Made by a program: the position numbers and the translations under genes
Part shown: in pieces, positions 7,869 to 16,227 of the stretch
Layout: the number at the start of each line of letters is the position of its first letter
Numbering within the stretch: position 1 is the first letter of the stretch
Notes under the pieces: model-generated
Seen by the model: only the letters and a program-made list of their open reading frames with translations
Database searches by the model: none
Told to the model about the DNA's origin: nothing
Origin: an uncultured Oscillospiraceae bacterium
GTDB taxonomy: Bacteria; Bacillota_A; Clostridia; Oscillospirales; Oscillospiraceae
Assembly (NCBI GenBank): GCA_900762245.1
Contig: CAAFFR010000008.1
Location: 1-37,054 of the forward strand
DNA length: 37,054 bases
Direction of reading: 5' to 3'

Positions 7869-9590
7869 GTGGAGGAAACCTTGATTGCATTGTTTGCAGA
7901 CCGGGCCGCGATTGCCGGGGAATATGTGGATTTTCTGCGCCTTGCACTTCCCGCGTTAACGTTGCTGCTGCTGCTGCGCTGCTGCCTCCCGCTCCTGACT
8001 TTTAAACGGGAACCGGAAATCTGGGCATGGCTGAATATGTCCGACGGCGCCCAGATTCCCATTACCCACTGGGAAAATGTGCTGGGCCGCAGCAAAAACT
8101 GTGATGTCACCATCAATTTTCCGTCGGTATCCCGAAATCACGCGGTTCTGACCCGGTATGATGACGGAAGCTGGACCATCAGTGATGTTGGCTCCAAAAG
8201 CGGTACCTTTGTCAACGACCGCCCGGTTCAGATCTGCGCCCTAAAAAATACAGACCGTATCAACATTGGCGGCGTGGAGATGCAGCTGCAGCCTATCACG
8301 CTGCGGCAGGAGGTCCGGCAGGCGCAGCTTCGGACCAAGGCAGCCAGCGGCTGGGACACGCTGACAAATCTGCTGCTGCTGACCCTTTTGCAGTGCATGA
8401 TGCTGCTGGGCTTCCTGCTTCGCGCGGAGTGGACAGATATCATCAGTGTTTTTCAGGGCTTTGCCGGCATCATGCTGTGCCAATGGCTGCTGTATCTGTT
8501 TTATGTAATCATCCGGCGAAAATCCTTTGAGGTGGAGAATGTTGCCTTTTTCCTGTCTACTATGGGCATGGCGGCTATTGCTACCGTGAAACCGGGAGAA
8601 ACCGTAAAGCAGCTGATCGCTCTGATTCTGGGCGTTGTGATTTTTTTGATCCTTGGCTGGTCATTGCGGGATCTGGAGCGGGCAAAAAAGGTACGCTACT
8701 TAGCCGTAATTGCCGGTGTGGGTTTTCTGGTAGTGACACTGATATTCGGCACCGAGTATTACGGTGCTAAAAACTGGCTGATTCTGGGGGGAATGTCGCT
8801 ACAGCCCTCGGAATTGAGCAAAGTCTGCTTCGTCTTTGCCGGAGCGTCCACCATGGACCGGATCATGACCAAACGAAATCTGATTTTGTTTATTGCCTAT
8901 TCTGTTCTGATTTGCGGCCTGCTTGCCTTGATGAATGACTTCGGTACGGCACTGATCTTCTTCTGCGCCTTTCTGGTGATTGCCTATCTTCGTTCCGGCA
9001 GTATGGGTACGGTAGCCCTGGCAATCACAGCCCTGGGCTTTGCCGGTGTCATTGCCCTGAAAATTGCCCCCCATGCCCTGCAGCGCTTTGCCACCTGGCG
9101 GCATATCTGGCAGGACCCGCTGGTAGGCGGCTATCAGCAGACCCGGGCGTTGATGTGCATTGCCTCCGGCGGTCTCTTTGGTCTTGGACCGGAGGGCGGC
9201 ATGCTGCAATATGTTTTTGCGGCAGATTCCGATATCGTCTTTGCTACCATCAGCGAAGAATGGGGGCTGCTGATGGCATTGATGACGGTGCTGCCCATCG
9301 TGGCATTGGGCTTTTTTGCCATTCGTACTGCCCGGGTGGCCCGCAGCAGCTTCTATTCGATCGGAGGCTGTACGGCAGCGGCAGTTCTGGTGATCCAGAC
9401 CATTTTGAATTGCCTGGGTACGCTGGATATCCTGCCCTTCACAGGCGTGACCTTTCCCTTTGTCAGTAACGGCGGCACCAGCATGATCGGTGCCTGGGGG
9501 CTTATCGCATTTGTCAAGGCGGCTGATACCCGGCAGAATGCCAGCTTCGCCGTCCGTCTGAAAAAGGATAAGAAAGGGGAGAAGGTATGA
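7869..9590 (+). CDS. FHA domain-SEDS (FtsW/RodA/SpoVE) fusion protein
   Basis: About 573 residues from a GTG start with a GAAAGGA site upstream. One N-terminal membrane segment (about 22-44) is followed by a cytoplasmic FHA domain (about 55-145) with the phosphothreonine-binding signature: GR at 73-74, SRNH at 88-91 and SGTFVN at 111-116. The rest (about 165-560) is a multi-pass SEDS peptidoglycan glycosyltransferase with KNWLILGGMSLQPSELSK, NDFGTALIF, the SDIVFATISEEWG segment carrying the presumed catalytic Asp, and FPFVSNGGTSM. SEDS proteins polymerise lipid II together with a class B PBP, and the next, overlapping gene is one. The FHA domain suggests control by a Ser/Thr kinase encoded elsewhere. 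An in-frame TTG at 7809 lacks a ribosome site. Confidence 0.9.
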   Translation: MEETLIALFADRAAIAGEYVDFLRLALPALTLLLLLRCCLPLLTFKREPEIWAWLNMSDGAQIPITHWENVLGRSKNCDVTINFPSVSRNHAVLTRYDDGSWTISDVGSKSGTFVNDRPVQICALKNTDRINIGGVEMQLQPITLRQEVRQAQLRTKAASGWDTLTNLLLLTLLQCMMLLGFLLRAEWTDIISVFQGFAGIMLCQWLLYLFYVIIRRKSFEVENVAFFLSTMGMAAIATVKPGETVKQLIALILGVVIFLILGWSLRDLERAKKVRYLAVIAGVGFLVVTLIFGTEYYGAKNWLILGGMSLQPSELSKVCFVFAGASTMDRIMTKRNLILFIAYSVLICGLLALMNDFGTALIFFCAFLVIAYLRSGSMGTVALAITALGFAGVIALKIAPHALQRFATWRHIWQDPLVGGYQQTRALMCIASGGLFGLGPEGGMLQYVFAADSDIVFATISEEWGLLMALMTVLPIVALGFFAIRTARVARSSFYSIGGCTAAAVLVIQTILNCLGTLDILPFTGVTFPFVSNGGTSMIGAWGLIAFVKAADTRQNASFAVRLKKDKKGEKV

Positions 9591-10960
9591 ATCGTGTAAC
9601 CAAACGGACCTGGCTCATGGGCGTGTTTCTGGTGATCCTGCTGGGCGGTATGGTAATGTTCCTGTGGGAATATGCCACGAAATCCCACCAATGGGTCTCC
9701 TTCTCCGGCTCTCCCCATATTTATAACAATTCCAACATCGGCTGCGGCACTATTTATGACCGCTCCGGCGAGGTGCTGCTGGATATTACCGAAAATCGCA
9801 GTTACTCGGAAAATGCATCTACCCGGAAATCCACCCTTCATTGGCTGGGCGACCGGAAGGGATTTATCAATGCAGCTGCCGTATCCACCTATGCAGGAGA
9901 GATGGCAGGCTTTGATCCCATCAATGGTGTCTACGCATCCTCCGGCGAAGGCGGCAAAGCCAACCTGACCCTGTCTGCAAAAGTGCAGAATACGGCACTG
10001 GAGGCCCTTGGAAATCGGAAGGGCACAGTGGCGGTATACAATTATAAAACCGGTGAGATCCTCTGCGCAGTAACAACGCCTACCTATGACCCGGACAACG
10101 AGCCTAACATTGCGGGGGACAAAAGTGGCGCCTATGAAGGTGTCTACCTAAACCGCTTTCTGCAGTCTGCCTATGTACCTGGCTCGATTTTTAAAATCGT
10201 ATCCCTAGCAGCGGCGCTGGAAAATATTCCCGGTATCGAGGAAGAAAGTTTCCGCTGTTTCGGCAAGCGGGAATACGGTACAGAAGCTGTTACCTGCGAG
10301 AAGGCCCATGGTGTCCAGACCCTGAAGCAAGCCTTTGCCAATTCCTGCAACTGTGCCTTTGCCCAGATTGCAGAGAAGCTGAGCAAAAAGGACATGGAAA
10401 GCTGTGTCAAGCGCTTTGAAGTAACCAAGGCATTGCAGTTTGACGGGATCACCACAGCGAAGGGAAATTACGATTCCTCTGAAACAGCGATGGTATCCTA
10501 CGCATGGAGCTGCATCGGCCAGCATACGGACCTTGTAAATCCTGCCCGCTTTATGACCTTCATGGGTGCGATTGCCGGGGGCGGCAGCGCAGCGGAGCCT
10601 TATATCATGTCCAATGTGGAAAATGGCGGTAAGACCACCTACAGCGCGGAAAGAAACAGTACCGGCCGCCTGATGTCTGAAGAAGTGGCCCGGACGGTAA
10701 AGGCATACATGCGCAACAATGTACAGAATGTATACGGCGACTGGAACTTCCCGGGGCTGAATGTCTGTGCAAAATCCGGCACCAGTGAGTTGGGCGGGGG
10801 GAAAACCTCCAACGCCATGTTTGCCGGATTTGTGGACAGTGACCAATATCCCCTTGCCTTCATGGTGGTAGTGGAAAACGGCGGCTATGGCAGCCACACC
10901 TGTGTACCCATTTTGAGCAAGGTGCTGGGTGTCTGTAAGGCAGTTTTGGATCAGGAATAA
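9587..10960 (+). CDS. Penicillin-binding transpeptidase (class B PBP)
   Basis: A 457-residue membrane-anchored D,D-transpeptidase that cross-links peptidoglycan. One N-terminal membrane anchor (about 10-27) precedes a short dimerisation-like region and the transpeptidase domain. The three active-site motifs are intact: SIFK (S200-K203), SCN (S253-N255) and KSGT (K396-T399). It is short and PbpA-like, without PASTA repeats. The start overlaps the upstream SEDS gene by four bases (ATGA), so the polymerase and cross-linker are translationally coupled, matching the known SEDS-bPBP partnership. A strong terminator follows. Confidence 0.92.
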   Translation: MNRVTKRTWLMGVFLVILLGGMVMFLWEYATKSHQWVSFSGSPHIYNNSNIGCGTIYDRSGEVLLDITENRSYSENASTRKSTLHWLGDRKGFINAAAVSTYAGEMAGFDPINGVYASSGEGGKANLTLSAKVQNTALEALGNRKGTVAVYNYKTGEILCAVTTPTYDPDNEPNIAGDKSGAYEGVYLNRFLQSAYVPGSIFKIVSLAAALENIPGIEEESFRCFGKREYGTEAVTCEKAHGVQTLKQAFANSCNCAFAQIAEKLSKKDMESCVKRFEVTKALQFDGITTAKGNYDSSETAMVSYAWSCIGQHTDLVNPARFMTFMGAIAGGGSAAEPYIMSNVENGGKTTYSAERNSTGRLMSEEVARTVKAYMRNNVQNVYGDWNFPGLNVCAKSGTSELGGGKTSNAMFAGFVDSDQYPLAFMVVVENGGYGSHTCVPILSKVLGVCKAVLDQE

Positions 10961-10986
10961 GGCAGCATATTGAACTTTTGAATACA

Positions 10987-11005
10987 TTTGTACATTGTGT
11001 ACAAA
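10987..11005. repeat. Small palindrome after the PBP gene
   Basis: Perfect 8-bp arms around TTG: TTTGTACA at 10987-10994 and TGTACAAA at 10998-11005. It lies 26 bp after the PBP stop and just before the terminator. It could be an operator-like site or simply part of the 3' end structure. Confidence 0.4.
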
Positions 11006-11010
11006 AAAAG

Positions 11011-11043
11011 AAAAAACACCACAGAGGAATCTGTGGTGTTTTT
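11011..11043 (+). terminator. Rho-independent terminator after the PBP gene
   Basis: Arms at 11015-11025 and 11030-11040 form 11 bp, extended by A/T pairing, with a GGAA tetraloop and T-run. It separates the cell-wall pair from the branched-chain amino acid operon. Confidence 0.88.
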
Positions 11044-11047
11044 CTCG

Positions 11048-11076
11048 TTGACAAATGTCTTTCTCTGAGATACAAT
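11048..11076 (+). promoter_or_regulatory. Strong sigma-A promoter of the liv region
   Basis: Perfect TTGACA at 11048-11053, a 17-bp spacer and TACAAT at 11071-11076. It directly follows the terminator of the previous operon and drives the leader ORF and, on read-through, the transporter genes. Confidence 0.8.
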
Positions 11077-11107
11077 ACTCCCAGATTCAAGGAAGGAGGA
11101 ACAAAAT

Positions 11108-11272
11108 ATGAAGGCCTGCACCAATATCCCTAACGCCATCAATTCCCGTCGCGCAGTGGCTTGTTCCTCTGCCCGAGTTAGCCTGGTTCTTGACGCTGCC
11201 GTAGTTCTGGTAGTGTCCATTTGTGTTGTACTTCTGCGAATTATGATGCAATTTTATGTAACCGGGCCATAA
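11108..11272 (+). CDS. Predicted 54-aa Val/Leu/Ile-rich leader peptide
   Basis: A short frame with a strong AAGGAGG site eight bases before its ATG. It begins MKACTNIPNA and is very rich in branched-chain residues: 15 of residues 24-45 are Val, Leu or Ile, including VVLVV and VVLL runs. It lies between a strong promoter and a terminator that precedes a branched-chain amino acid importer. This is the arrangement of classical leader peptides such as those of E. coli ilvL, ivbL and leuL, where ribosome stalling senses the charged tRNA. The alternative is a real single-pass membrane microprotein (the hydrophobic stretch is about 20 residues). The ORF is well supported; the leader role is inferred from layout and base pairing. 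Confidence 0.75.
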   Translation: MKACTNIPNAINSRRAVACSSARVSLVLDAAVVLVVSICVVLLRIMMQFYVTGP

Positions 11273-11317
11273 AGACTGTATGGAGAAGCGGTTACGGTAG
11301 AACGTAACCGCTTTTTT
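11181..11317 (+). promoter_or_regulatory. Predicted transcription attenuator of the liv operon
   Basis: Four segments can pair alternately. Segment 1, GCCTGGTT (11181-11188, inside Ser-Leu-Val codons), pairs with segment 2, AACCGGGC (11260-11267). Segment 2 as GTAACCG (11258-11264, last codons of the leader ORF) also pairs perfectly with segment 3, CGGTTAC (11289-11295), which is the 5' arm of the terminator. Stalling on Val/Leu codons would cover segment 1 and allow the 2:3 antiterminator; a ribosome at the stop (11270-11272) would cover segment 2 and leave the terminator to form. Pairings were found by eye; energies were not computed. Confidence 0.6.
11286..11317 (+). terminator. Intrinsic terminator (attenuator) before the liv genes
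   Basis: Perfect 11-bp arms at 11286-11296 and 11303-11313 with a 6-base loop and a run of six T (11312-11317). It lies between the leader ORF and the binding-protein gene, whose ribosome site starts 14 bases later. Confidence 0.85.
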
Positions 11318-11344
11318 ATAGTTATGAGAAAAGGAGAATGAATT

Positions 11345-12535
11345 ATGAAAAAGATTTTTGCGCTGATGCTGTCCGTTCTGATGGTGGCATCCCTGCTGGC
11401 TGGCTGCGGCTCCTCCGCTGCTCCCGCAGAGACCAAGGCTCCTGCTTCTGAGGGCGAAGCTGCTGCTCCTGCTGCAGATGCCATCAAGCTGGGTATGTGC
11501 GGCCCCCTGACCGGCGGCGCTGCTGTTTACGGTACTGCTGTTCAGGCAGGTATGGAAATTGCTGTGGAAGAGATCAATGCCAAGGGTGGCCTGCAGTTTG
11601 CTCTGAACTGCCAGGACGACGAGCATGACACCGAGAAGGCTGCCAACGCTTACAATGCTCTGAAGGACTGGGGCATGCAGGTTATGGCTGGCCCTGTCAC
11701 CACCGCTCCCTCCAACGTTGTAGCTGCTGAATGCGCCAACGATGAGATCTTCATGCTGACCCCCTCCGCTTCCGGTGCTTCTGTCATCGAGTACGGTGAC
11801 AACATCTTCCAGATCTGCTTCACCGACCCCAACCAGGGTACTGCTTCCGCTGACTACATGGCTAACAACGGCATGGCTGACAAGGTCATCGGTGTTATCT
11901 ATGACTCCTCTGACGTTTACTCCGCCGGTATCTACGAGAAGTTCGCTGCCCAGGCTCAGGCCAATGGTCTGAATGTTGCCTGCGTTGAGGCTTTCACCGC
12001 TGACAACAAGGCTGACCTGACCACTCAGGTCACTAAGTGCAAGGAAGCTGGCTGTGAAGTCGTGTTCCTGCCTTTCTACGCTACTGAAGCTGCACAGGTC
12101 CTGACCTATGCCAACACCATCGGCTTTGCTCCCGTCTTCTTCGGCTGCGACGGTCTGGACGGCGTTCTGACTGTGGAAGGCTTTGATCCCACTCTGGCTG
12201 AGGGTGTTATGCTGCTGACCCCCTTCTCCGCTGACGCTGAGGATGAGGCTACCAAGTCCTTCGTTGCCAAGTTCCAGGAGAAGACCGGCATCATTCCCAA
12301 CCAGTTCGCTGCTGACGCATATGACGTTATCTACGCTATCTATCAGGCTTGTGTCGCCGGCAATGTTACTGCTGACATGAGCGCTGCAGAGATCAATGCA
12401 ATTCTGGTTGAGCAGTTTACCTCCATGACCTTCGACGGCCTGACCGGCGCTGGCATGACCTGGGCTGCAACCGGTGAAGTTTCCAAGAGCCCCATGGCCG
12501 TTGTCATCAAGGACGGCGTTTACGTTGGTGCTTAA
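11345..12535 (+). CDS. Branched-chain amino acid ABC transporter binding lipoprotein
   Basis: A 396-residue LivJ/LivK-type solute-binding protein. Residues 1-20 are a lipoprotein signal with lipobox LLAGC (C21), followed by a Ser/Ala/Pro/Glu-rich linker (to about 48) and the periplasmic-binding-protein fold beginning IKLGMCGPLTGGAAVYG. The EEINAKGG segment and SPSAS-like ligand loop (TPSASGAS) fit the family. It captures Leu/Ile/Val or related amino acids outside the membrane and delivers them to LivHM. An AAGGAG site lies eight bases before the ATG. Codon use is very biased (few codons per residue), as expected for an abundant protein. Substrate range is not certain; the LIV reading is supported by the leader peptide. 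Confidence 0.92.
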   Translation: MKKIFALMLSVLMVASLLAGCGSSAAPAETKAPASEGEAAAPAADAIKLGMCGPLTGGAAVYGTAVQAGMEIAVEEINAKGGLQFALNCQDDEHDTEKAANAYNALKDWGMQVMAGPVTTAPSNVVAAECANDEIFMLTPSASGASVIEYGDNIFQICFTDPNQGTASADYMANNGMADKVIGVIYDSSDVYSAGIYEKFAAQAQANGLNVACVEAFTADNKADLTTQVTKCKEAGCEVVFLPFYATEAAQVLTYANTIGFAPVFFGCDGLDGVLTVEGFDPTLAEGVMLLTPFSADAEDEATKSFVAKFQEKTGIIPNQFAADAYDVIYAIYQACVAGNVTADMSAAEINAILVEQFTSMTFDGLTGAGMTWAATGEVSKSPMAVVIKDGVYVGA

Positions 12536-12554
12536 TTCCAATTAGAACTACAGG

Positions 12555-12649
12555 GCTGGACAGGGGATTCCCCCCTGTCCGGCTCGTGTGCCATTACATG
12601 CGACAGTCCATGAGAGGGACCTCATACAGGCCCTTGTCATAGACTGTCG
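12555..12649 (+). promoter_or_regulatory. Two hairpins between binding protein and permease genes
   Basis: The 132-base gap holds a GC-rich stem (arms 12555-12566 and 12572-12583, one wobble pair) without a T-run, then a larger structure closed by CGACAGTC (12601-12608) and GACTGTCG (12642-12649) with an inner ATGAG/CTCAT stem. Such stems often stabilise the upstream binding-protein message or damp read-through, giving excess binding protein over permease. No promoter is evident. Confidence 0.5.
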
Positions 12650-12667
12650 GAAAGAGAGGGAAAAACT

Positions 12668-13549
12668 GTGAGTTTTCTGCAGTATTTGATCAACGGTATC
12701 AGCATTGGTTCTGTGTATGCCATTATTGCCCTGGGTTATACCATGGTTTACGGTATTGCCAAGATGCTGAACTTTGCCCACGGTGACGTTATCATGGTGG
12801 GCGCCTATATGTCCTACAGTGTTACCAGCTATTTGGGTCTGCCCACCGCAGTGGGTATTGCTGTGGCTGTGGTAGTCTGCACCCTGCTGGGTGTTCTCAT
12901 TGAAGGCCTTGCCTATAAGCCTCTGCGCGGCGTTCCCAGCCTGGCAGTTCTGATCACCGCCATCGGTGTCAGCTACTTCCTGCAGAACGCAGCTCAGCTT
13001 GTATGGGGCAGTGCACCCAAGAACTTCAAGTCCATTGTCACCATGAAGCCTATGGTGCTTTTTGACGGACAGCTCACCATTACCGGTGAAGTGATCTACA
13101 CCATTGCTGCTTCTGTGCTGATCATGGTAGCTTTGACCCTGTTTATCAACAAGAGCCGTATGGGTAAGGCAATGCGTGCCGTGTCCGAAGACCGGGATGC
13201 TGCTCAGCTCATGGGTATCAATGTAAACCAGACCATTTCTACCACTTTTGCCATTGGCTCTGCTCTGGCAGCTGTGGCCGGTGTTTTGCTGTGTTCCACC
13301 GTTCCTACGCTGATGCCCACCACAGGTTCCATGCCCGGTATCCGCGCCTTTACGGCTGCAGTCTTCGGCGGCATCGGCTCTATTCCCGGCGCTATGCTGG
13401 GCGGCATCCTGCTGGGTATTATCGAGACCTTCTCCAAGGCCTATCTGTCCACCCAGTTTAGTGATGCCATCGTGTTCCTTGTTTTGATCGTGATCCTGCT
13501 GGTGAAGCCTGCCGGTCTGCTGGGTAAGCAGATTCAGGAGAAGGTGTGA
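12668..13549 (+). CDS. livH: Branched-chain amino acid ABC permease LivH
   Basis: A 293-residue membrane permease of the LivH family: hydrophobic throughout, beginning FLQYLINGISIGSVYAIIALGYTMVYGI, with the family's MLNFAHGDV segment near residue 35 and the cytoplasmic coupling region MGKAMRAVSEDRDAAQLMGIN (about 160-180). It forms the translocation pore with LivM. The start is GTG with a GAGAGGG site upstream. It is followed after 10 bases by livM. Confidence 0.93.
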   Translation: MSFLQYLINGISIGSVYAIIALGYTMVYGIAKMLNFAHGDVIMVGAYMSYSVTSYLGLPTAVGIAVAVVVCTLLGVLIEGLAYKPLRGVPSLAVLITAIGVSYFLQNAAQLVWGSAPKNFKSIVTMKPMVLFDGQLTITGEVIYTIAASVLIMVALTLFINKSRMGKAMRAVSEDRDAAQLMGINVNQTISTTFAIGSALAAVAGVLLCSTVPTLMPTTGSMPGIRAFTAAVFGGIGSIPGAMLGGILLGIIETFSKAYLSTQFSDAIVFLVLIVILLVKPAGLLGKQIQEKV

Positions 13550-13559
13550 GGTGACGGCT

Positions 13560-14630
13560 ATGAAGAATCTTCTGACAAACAAAAATTCCCGCACCAATTT
13601 TATTACTTACGCCATTGTGATTCTGGCCTTCCTTGCCATGCAGGTTATGAGCAGCGCCGGAATGCTGGGCAGCTCCATCAAAGGTTTTCTGATCCCCATT
13701 TGTGTTTACATTTCCCTGGCAGTCTCCCTGAACCTGCTGGTTGGTGTCTGCGGTGAGCTGAGCTTGGGTCACGCCGGTTTTATGGGCCTGGGTGCATTCT
13801 CCGGCATCGTTATTGCAGCACTGTTGAAGGATGTTGTAGCAAGCGATATGATCCGCCTGGCCTGCGCCATGCTTGGCGGCGGAATTGTTGCCGGTATTGC
13901 CAGTGTGATCATCGGCATCCCGGTTCTGCGCCTGCGGGGCGACTATCTGGCCATCGTTACGCTGGCCTTTGGCGAAATCCTGAAAAACCTCATCGGCAAC
14001 CTGTATATCGGTAAAGATGTTAAGGGTGTTCACTATGCATTCAACTCTGCGGACCTGATCCTGGGAGAAGGTGGCAAGAAGATCCTGTCCGGTCCCATGG
14101 GTGCCACCGGTGTCCAGAAGATCGCATCCTTCCCCATGGGTTTTGTGCTGGTTTTGATCACTTTGTTCGTTGTTCTGAACCTCATTGATTCCAAGGAAGG
14201 CCGCGCCATCAAGGCTGTTCGCGGCAACCGCATTGCTGCAGAATCCGTTGGCATCAACGTTACGTCTTTCCGTCTGAAGGCCTTTGTTGTTTCTGCCTTC
14301 CTGGCCGGTATGGCAGGCGCTCTGTACGGCCTGAACTATTCCTCCCTGACCGCTTCCAAGTTCAACTTCAACACCTCTATCAACATTCTGGTGTTCGTGG
14401 TTCTGGGCGGCATGGGTAACATCCTGGGTTCTGTTATTTCCGCTACCATTTTGTATGTCCTGCCTGAAGCTCTGCGCAGCCTGCAGGATTACCGCATGAT
14501 TCTGTATGCCATCGTTCTGATCGTCGTCATGCTCTGCACCTGGTCTCCCAAGGTCAAGGACAAGATCGCAGTGGCATCCGCAAAACTGACAGCCCTTATC
14601 AAGAAGAAGGAGGTGGGTTCCAATGAATGA
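13560..14630 (+). CDS. livM: Branched-chain amino acid ABC permease LivM
   Basis: A 356-residue membrane permease of the LivM family, with the conserved GELSLGHAGFMGLGAF segment (near residues 60-75), RLRGDYLAIVTLAFGEI and the coupling loop GRAIKAVRGNRIAAESVGIN. It pairs with LivH. I prefer the ATG at 13560 (GAGGTG site six bases upstream) to an in-frame GTG nine bases earlier, which would start one base after the livH stop. The 3' end overlaps livG by eight bases. Confidence 0.93.
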   Translation: MKNLLTNKNSRTNFITYAIVILAFLAMQVMSSAGMLGSSIKGFLIPICVYISLAVSLNLLVGVCGELSLGHAGFMGLGAFSGIVIAALLKDVVASDMIRLACAMLGGGIVAGIASVIIGIPVLRLRGDYLAIVTLAFGEILKNLIGNLYIGKDVKGVHYAFNSADLILGEGGKKILSGPMGATGVQKIASFPMGFVLVLITLFVVLNLIDSKEGRAIKAVRGNRIAAESVGINVTSFRLKAFVVSAFLAGMAGALYGLNYSSLTASKFNFNTSINILVFVVLGGMGNILGSVISATILYVLPEALRSLQDYRMILYAIVLIVVMLCTWSPKVKDKIAVASAKLTALIKKKEVGSNE

Positions 14631-15468
14631 ATATTCCCGCAAAATGATCAAGGTCCCCACCATGAACCTGCTTCGTGAAGAGGACATTGACAAACTTCCC
14701 GTTCTGGATGTCCGTAATTTGGGCATCGACTTCGGCGGCCTGACTGCGGTTGACGGCTTCAATATCACCATCGGACCTACCGAGATTTCCGGCCTGATCG
14801 GTCCCAACGGTGCCGGTAAGACGACCATTTTCAATCTGCTGACCGGCGTGTATCAGCCCACTCGCGGCAGCGTTCTGATCAACGGTATCGACATCAAGGG
14901 TATGCCTGTCCACAAGGTCAATAAGCTGGGTATTGCCCGTACCTTCCAGAATATCCGTCTGTTTACCGATATGACCGCACTGGACAATGTCAAGGTTGGC
15001 CTGCATAACAATATCAAGTGCTCGTTCCTGGCATCCCTGCTGCACCTGCCTTCCTATAAGCGTGCAGAGAAGGCTGCCAATGAAAAGGCTATGGAACTGC
15101 TGGACTTTATGGGCCTTGCTGACGTTGCTGATGTCAAGGCAGGCAGCCTGCCCTATGGAGTTCAGCGCCGTCTGGAGATTGTCCGCGCCCTGGCAACCAG
15201 TCCCTCCATCATTCTGCTGGACGAGCCTGCTGCCGGTATGAACCCCAGCGAGACTGCGGAGCTGATGCATCAGATCCGCCGCATTCGTGATACCTTCCAC
15301 ATCGCCATCTTCCTGATCGAGCATGACATGAATCTGGTTATGAACGTCTGTGAGGCAATTGCTGTGGTTAACTATGGCCGCATCATTGCCAAGGGTACCC
15401 CTGAAGAGATCCGCGCCAATCCTGCTGTTATCGAAGCCTACCTGGGCAGAGAGGAGAGTGACACCTGA
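14623..15468 (+). CDS. livG: Branched-chain amino acid ABC ATPase LivG
   Basis: A 281-residue ATP-binding subunit with Walker A GPNGAGKT (60-67), the ARTFQNIRLF Q-loop region, a signature-like LPYGVQRRLEI (the usual LSGGQ is altered to LPYGVQ, as in many LivG proteins), Walker B IILLDEPAAGMNP, and the switch His in FLIEHDM. It carries an extra N-terminal stretch of about 25 residues before the ABC core. It energises LivHM together with LivF. Its stop overlaps the livF ATG by one base. Confidence 0.93.
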   Translation: MNEYSRKMIKVPTMNLLREEDIDKLPVLDVRNLGIDFGGLTAVDGFNITIGPTEISGLIGPNGAGKTTIFNLLTGVYQPTRGSVLINGIDIKGMPVHKVNKLGIARTFQNIRLFTDMTALDNVKVGLHNNIKCSFLASLLHLPSYKRAEKAANEKAMELLDFMGLADVADVKAGSLPYGVQRRLEIVRALATSPSIILLDEPAAGMNPSETAELMHQIRRIRDTFHIAIFLIEHDMNLVMNVCEAIAVVNYGRIIAKGTPEEIRANPAVIEAYLGREESDT

Positions 15469-16166
15469 TGCTGAAAATTGAAGATCTTCATGTGTACTAT
15501 GGTGCCATCCATGCCATTAAGGGTATCTCCTTTGAGGTTGGCGAGGGCGAGATCGTTGCACTGATCGGTGCCAACGGTGCCGGTAAATCTACCATTCTGA
15601 AGACTGTTTCCGGTCTGATGCACCCCCGCAGTGGTTCTATCTCCTTCTGCGGTCAGGACATTGCTCATACCGATGCCTATAAGCTTCTGCGCACCGGTCT
15701 AGCCCATGTCCCCGAAGGACGCCGTATTTTCCTGCAGATGAGTGTTCAGGAAAATCTGGAAATGGGTGCCTACATCAATAAAGAAGTTTCCCAGAAGGAT
15801 CTGGACATGGTCTTTGAATATTTCCCCCGTCTGAAGGAGCGCCGCAAGCAGATTGCCGGCACCCTTTCCGGCGGCGAACAGCAGATGCTGGCCATGTCCC
15901 GTGCCCTGATGAGCCACCCCAAGCTGATGATGCTGGACGAGCCCTCCATGGGCCTTGCTCCCATTCTGGTGGATCAGATTTTTGAGATCATCAAGGAACT
16001 CCACAAGAACGGCACCACCATTCTGTTGGTTGAGCAGAACGCCCGCAAGGCGCTGCAGATCGCAGACCGTGCCTACGTTCTGGAAACCGGCAATATTACC
16101 CTCAGCGGTACCGGTGCAGAGCTTGCCAGCTCCGATGCCGTCAAGAAAGCGTATCTGGGCGGCTAA
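15468..16166 (+). CDS. livF: Branched-chain amino acid ABC ATPase LivF
   Basis: A 232-residue ATP-binding subunit with Walker A GANGAGKST (34-42), HVPEGRRIF (LivF-specific), ABC signature LSGGEQQM, Walker B LMMLDEPSMGLAP and the LLVEQN switch region in place of the usual His. It is the last gene of the importer operon and is followed at once by a strong terminator. Overlap of start and upstream stop implies coupling with livG. Confidence 0.94.
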   Translation: MLKIEDLHVYYGAIHAIKGISFEVGEGEIVALIGANGAGKSTILKTVSGLMHPRSGSISFCGQDIAHTDAYKLLRTGLAHVPEGRRIFLQMSVQENLEMGAYINKEVSQKDLDMVFEYFPRLKERRKQIAGTLSGGEQQMLAMSRALMSHPKLMMLDEPSMGLAPILVDQIFEIIKELHKNGTTILLVEQNARKALQIADRAYVLETGNITLSGTGAELASSDAVKKAYLGG

Positions 16167-16177
16167 AACCAAATATG

Positions 16178-16212
16178 AGAAGGTGTTCTTCGGAACACCT
16201 TCTTTTTATTTT
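16178..16212 (+). terminator. Terminator of the liv operon (UUCG loop)
   Basis: Perfect 11-bp arms at 16178-16188 and 16193-16203 closed by C-UUCG-G, an exceptionally stable tetraloop, followed by a T-rich tract. Confidence 0.92.
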
Positions 16213-16227
16213 CTGTTTTTTTCAATG

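Noticed and set aside
11087..12541. Open frame of 484 codons antisense to the LIV binding protein gene
   Set aside because: It mirrors the biased codon use of the binding protein and contains Ser/Gly/Val-rich, domain-free sequence with no ribosome site.
12548..14834. Long minus-strand frames opposite livH and livM
   Set aside because: Both are shadows of well-supported permease genes; composition (Gln/Asn/His-rich) is typical of antisense frames.
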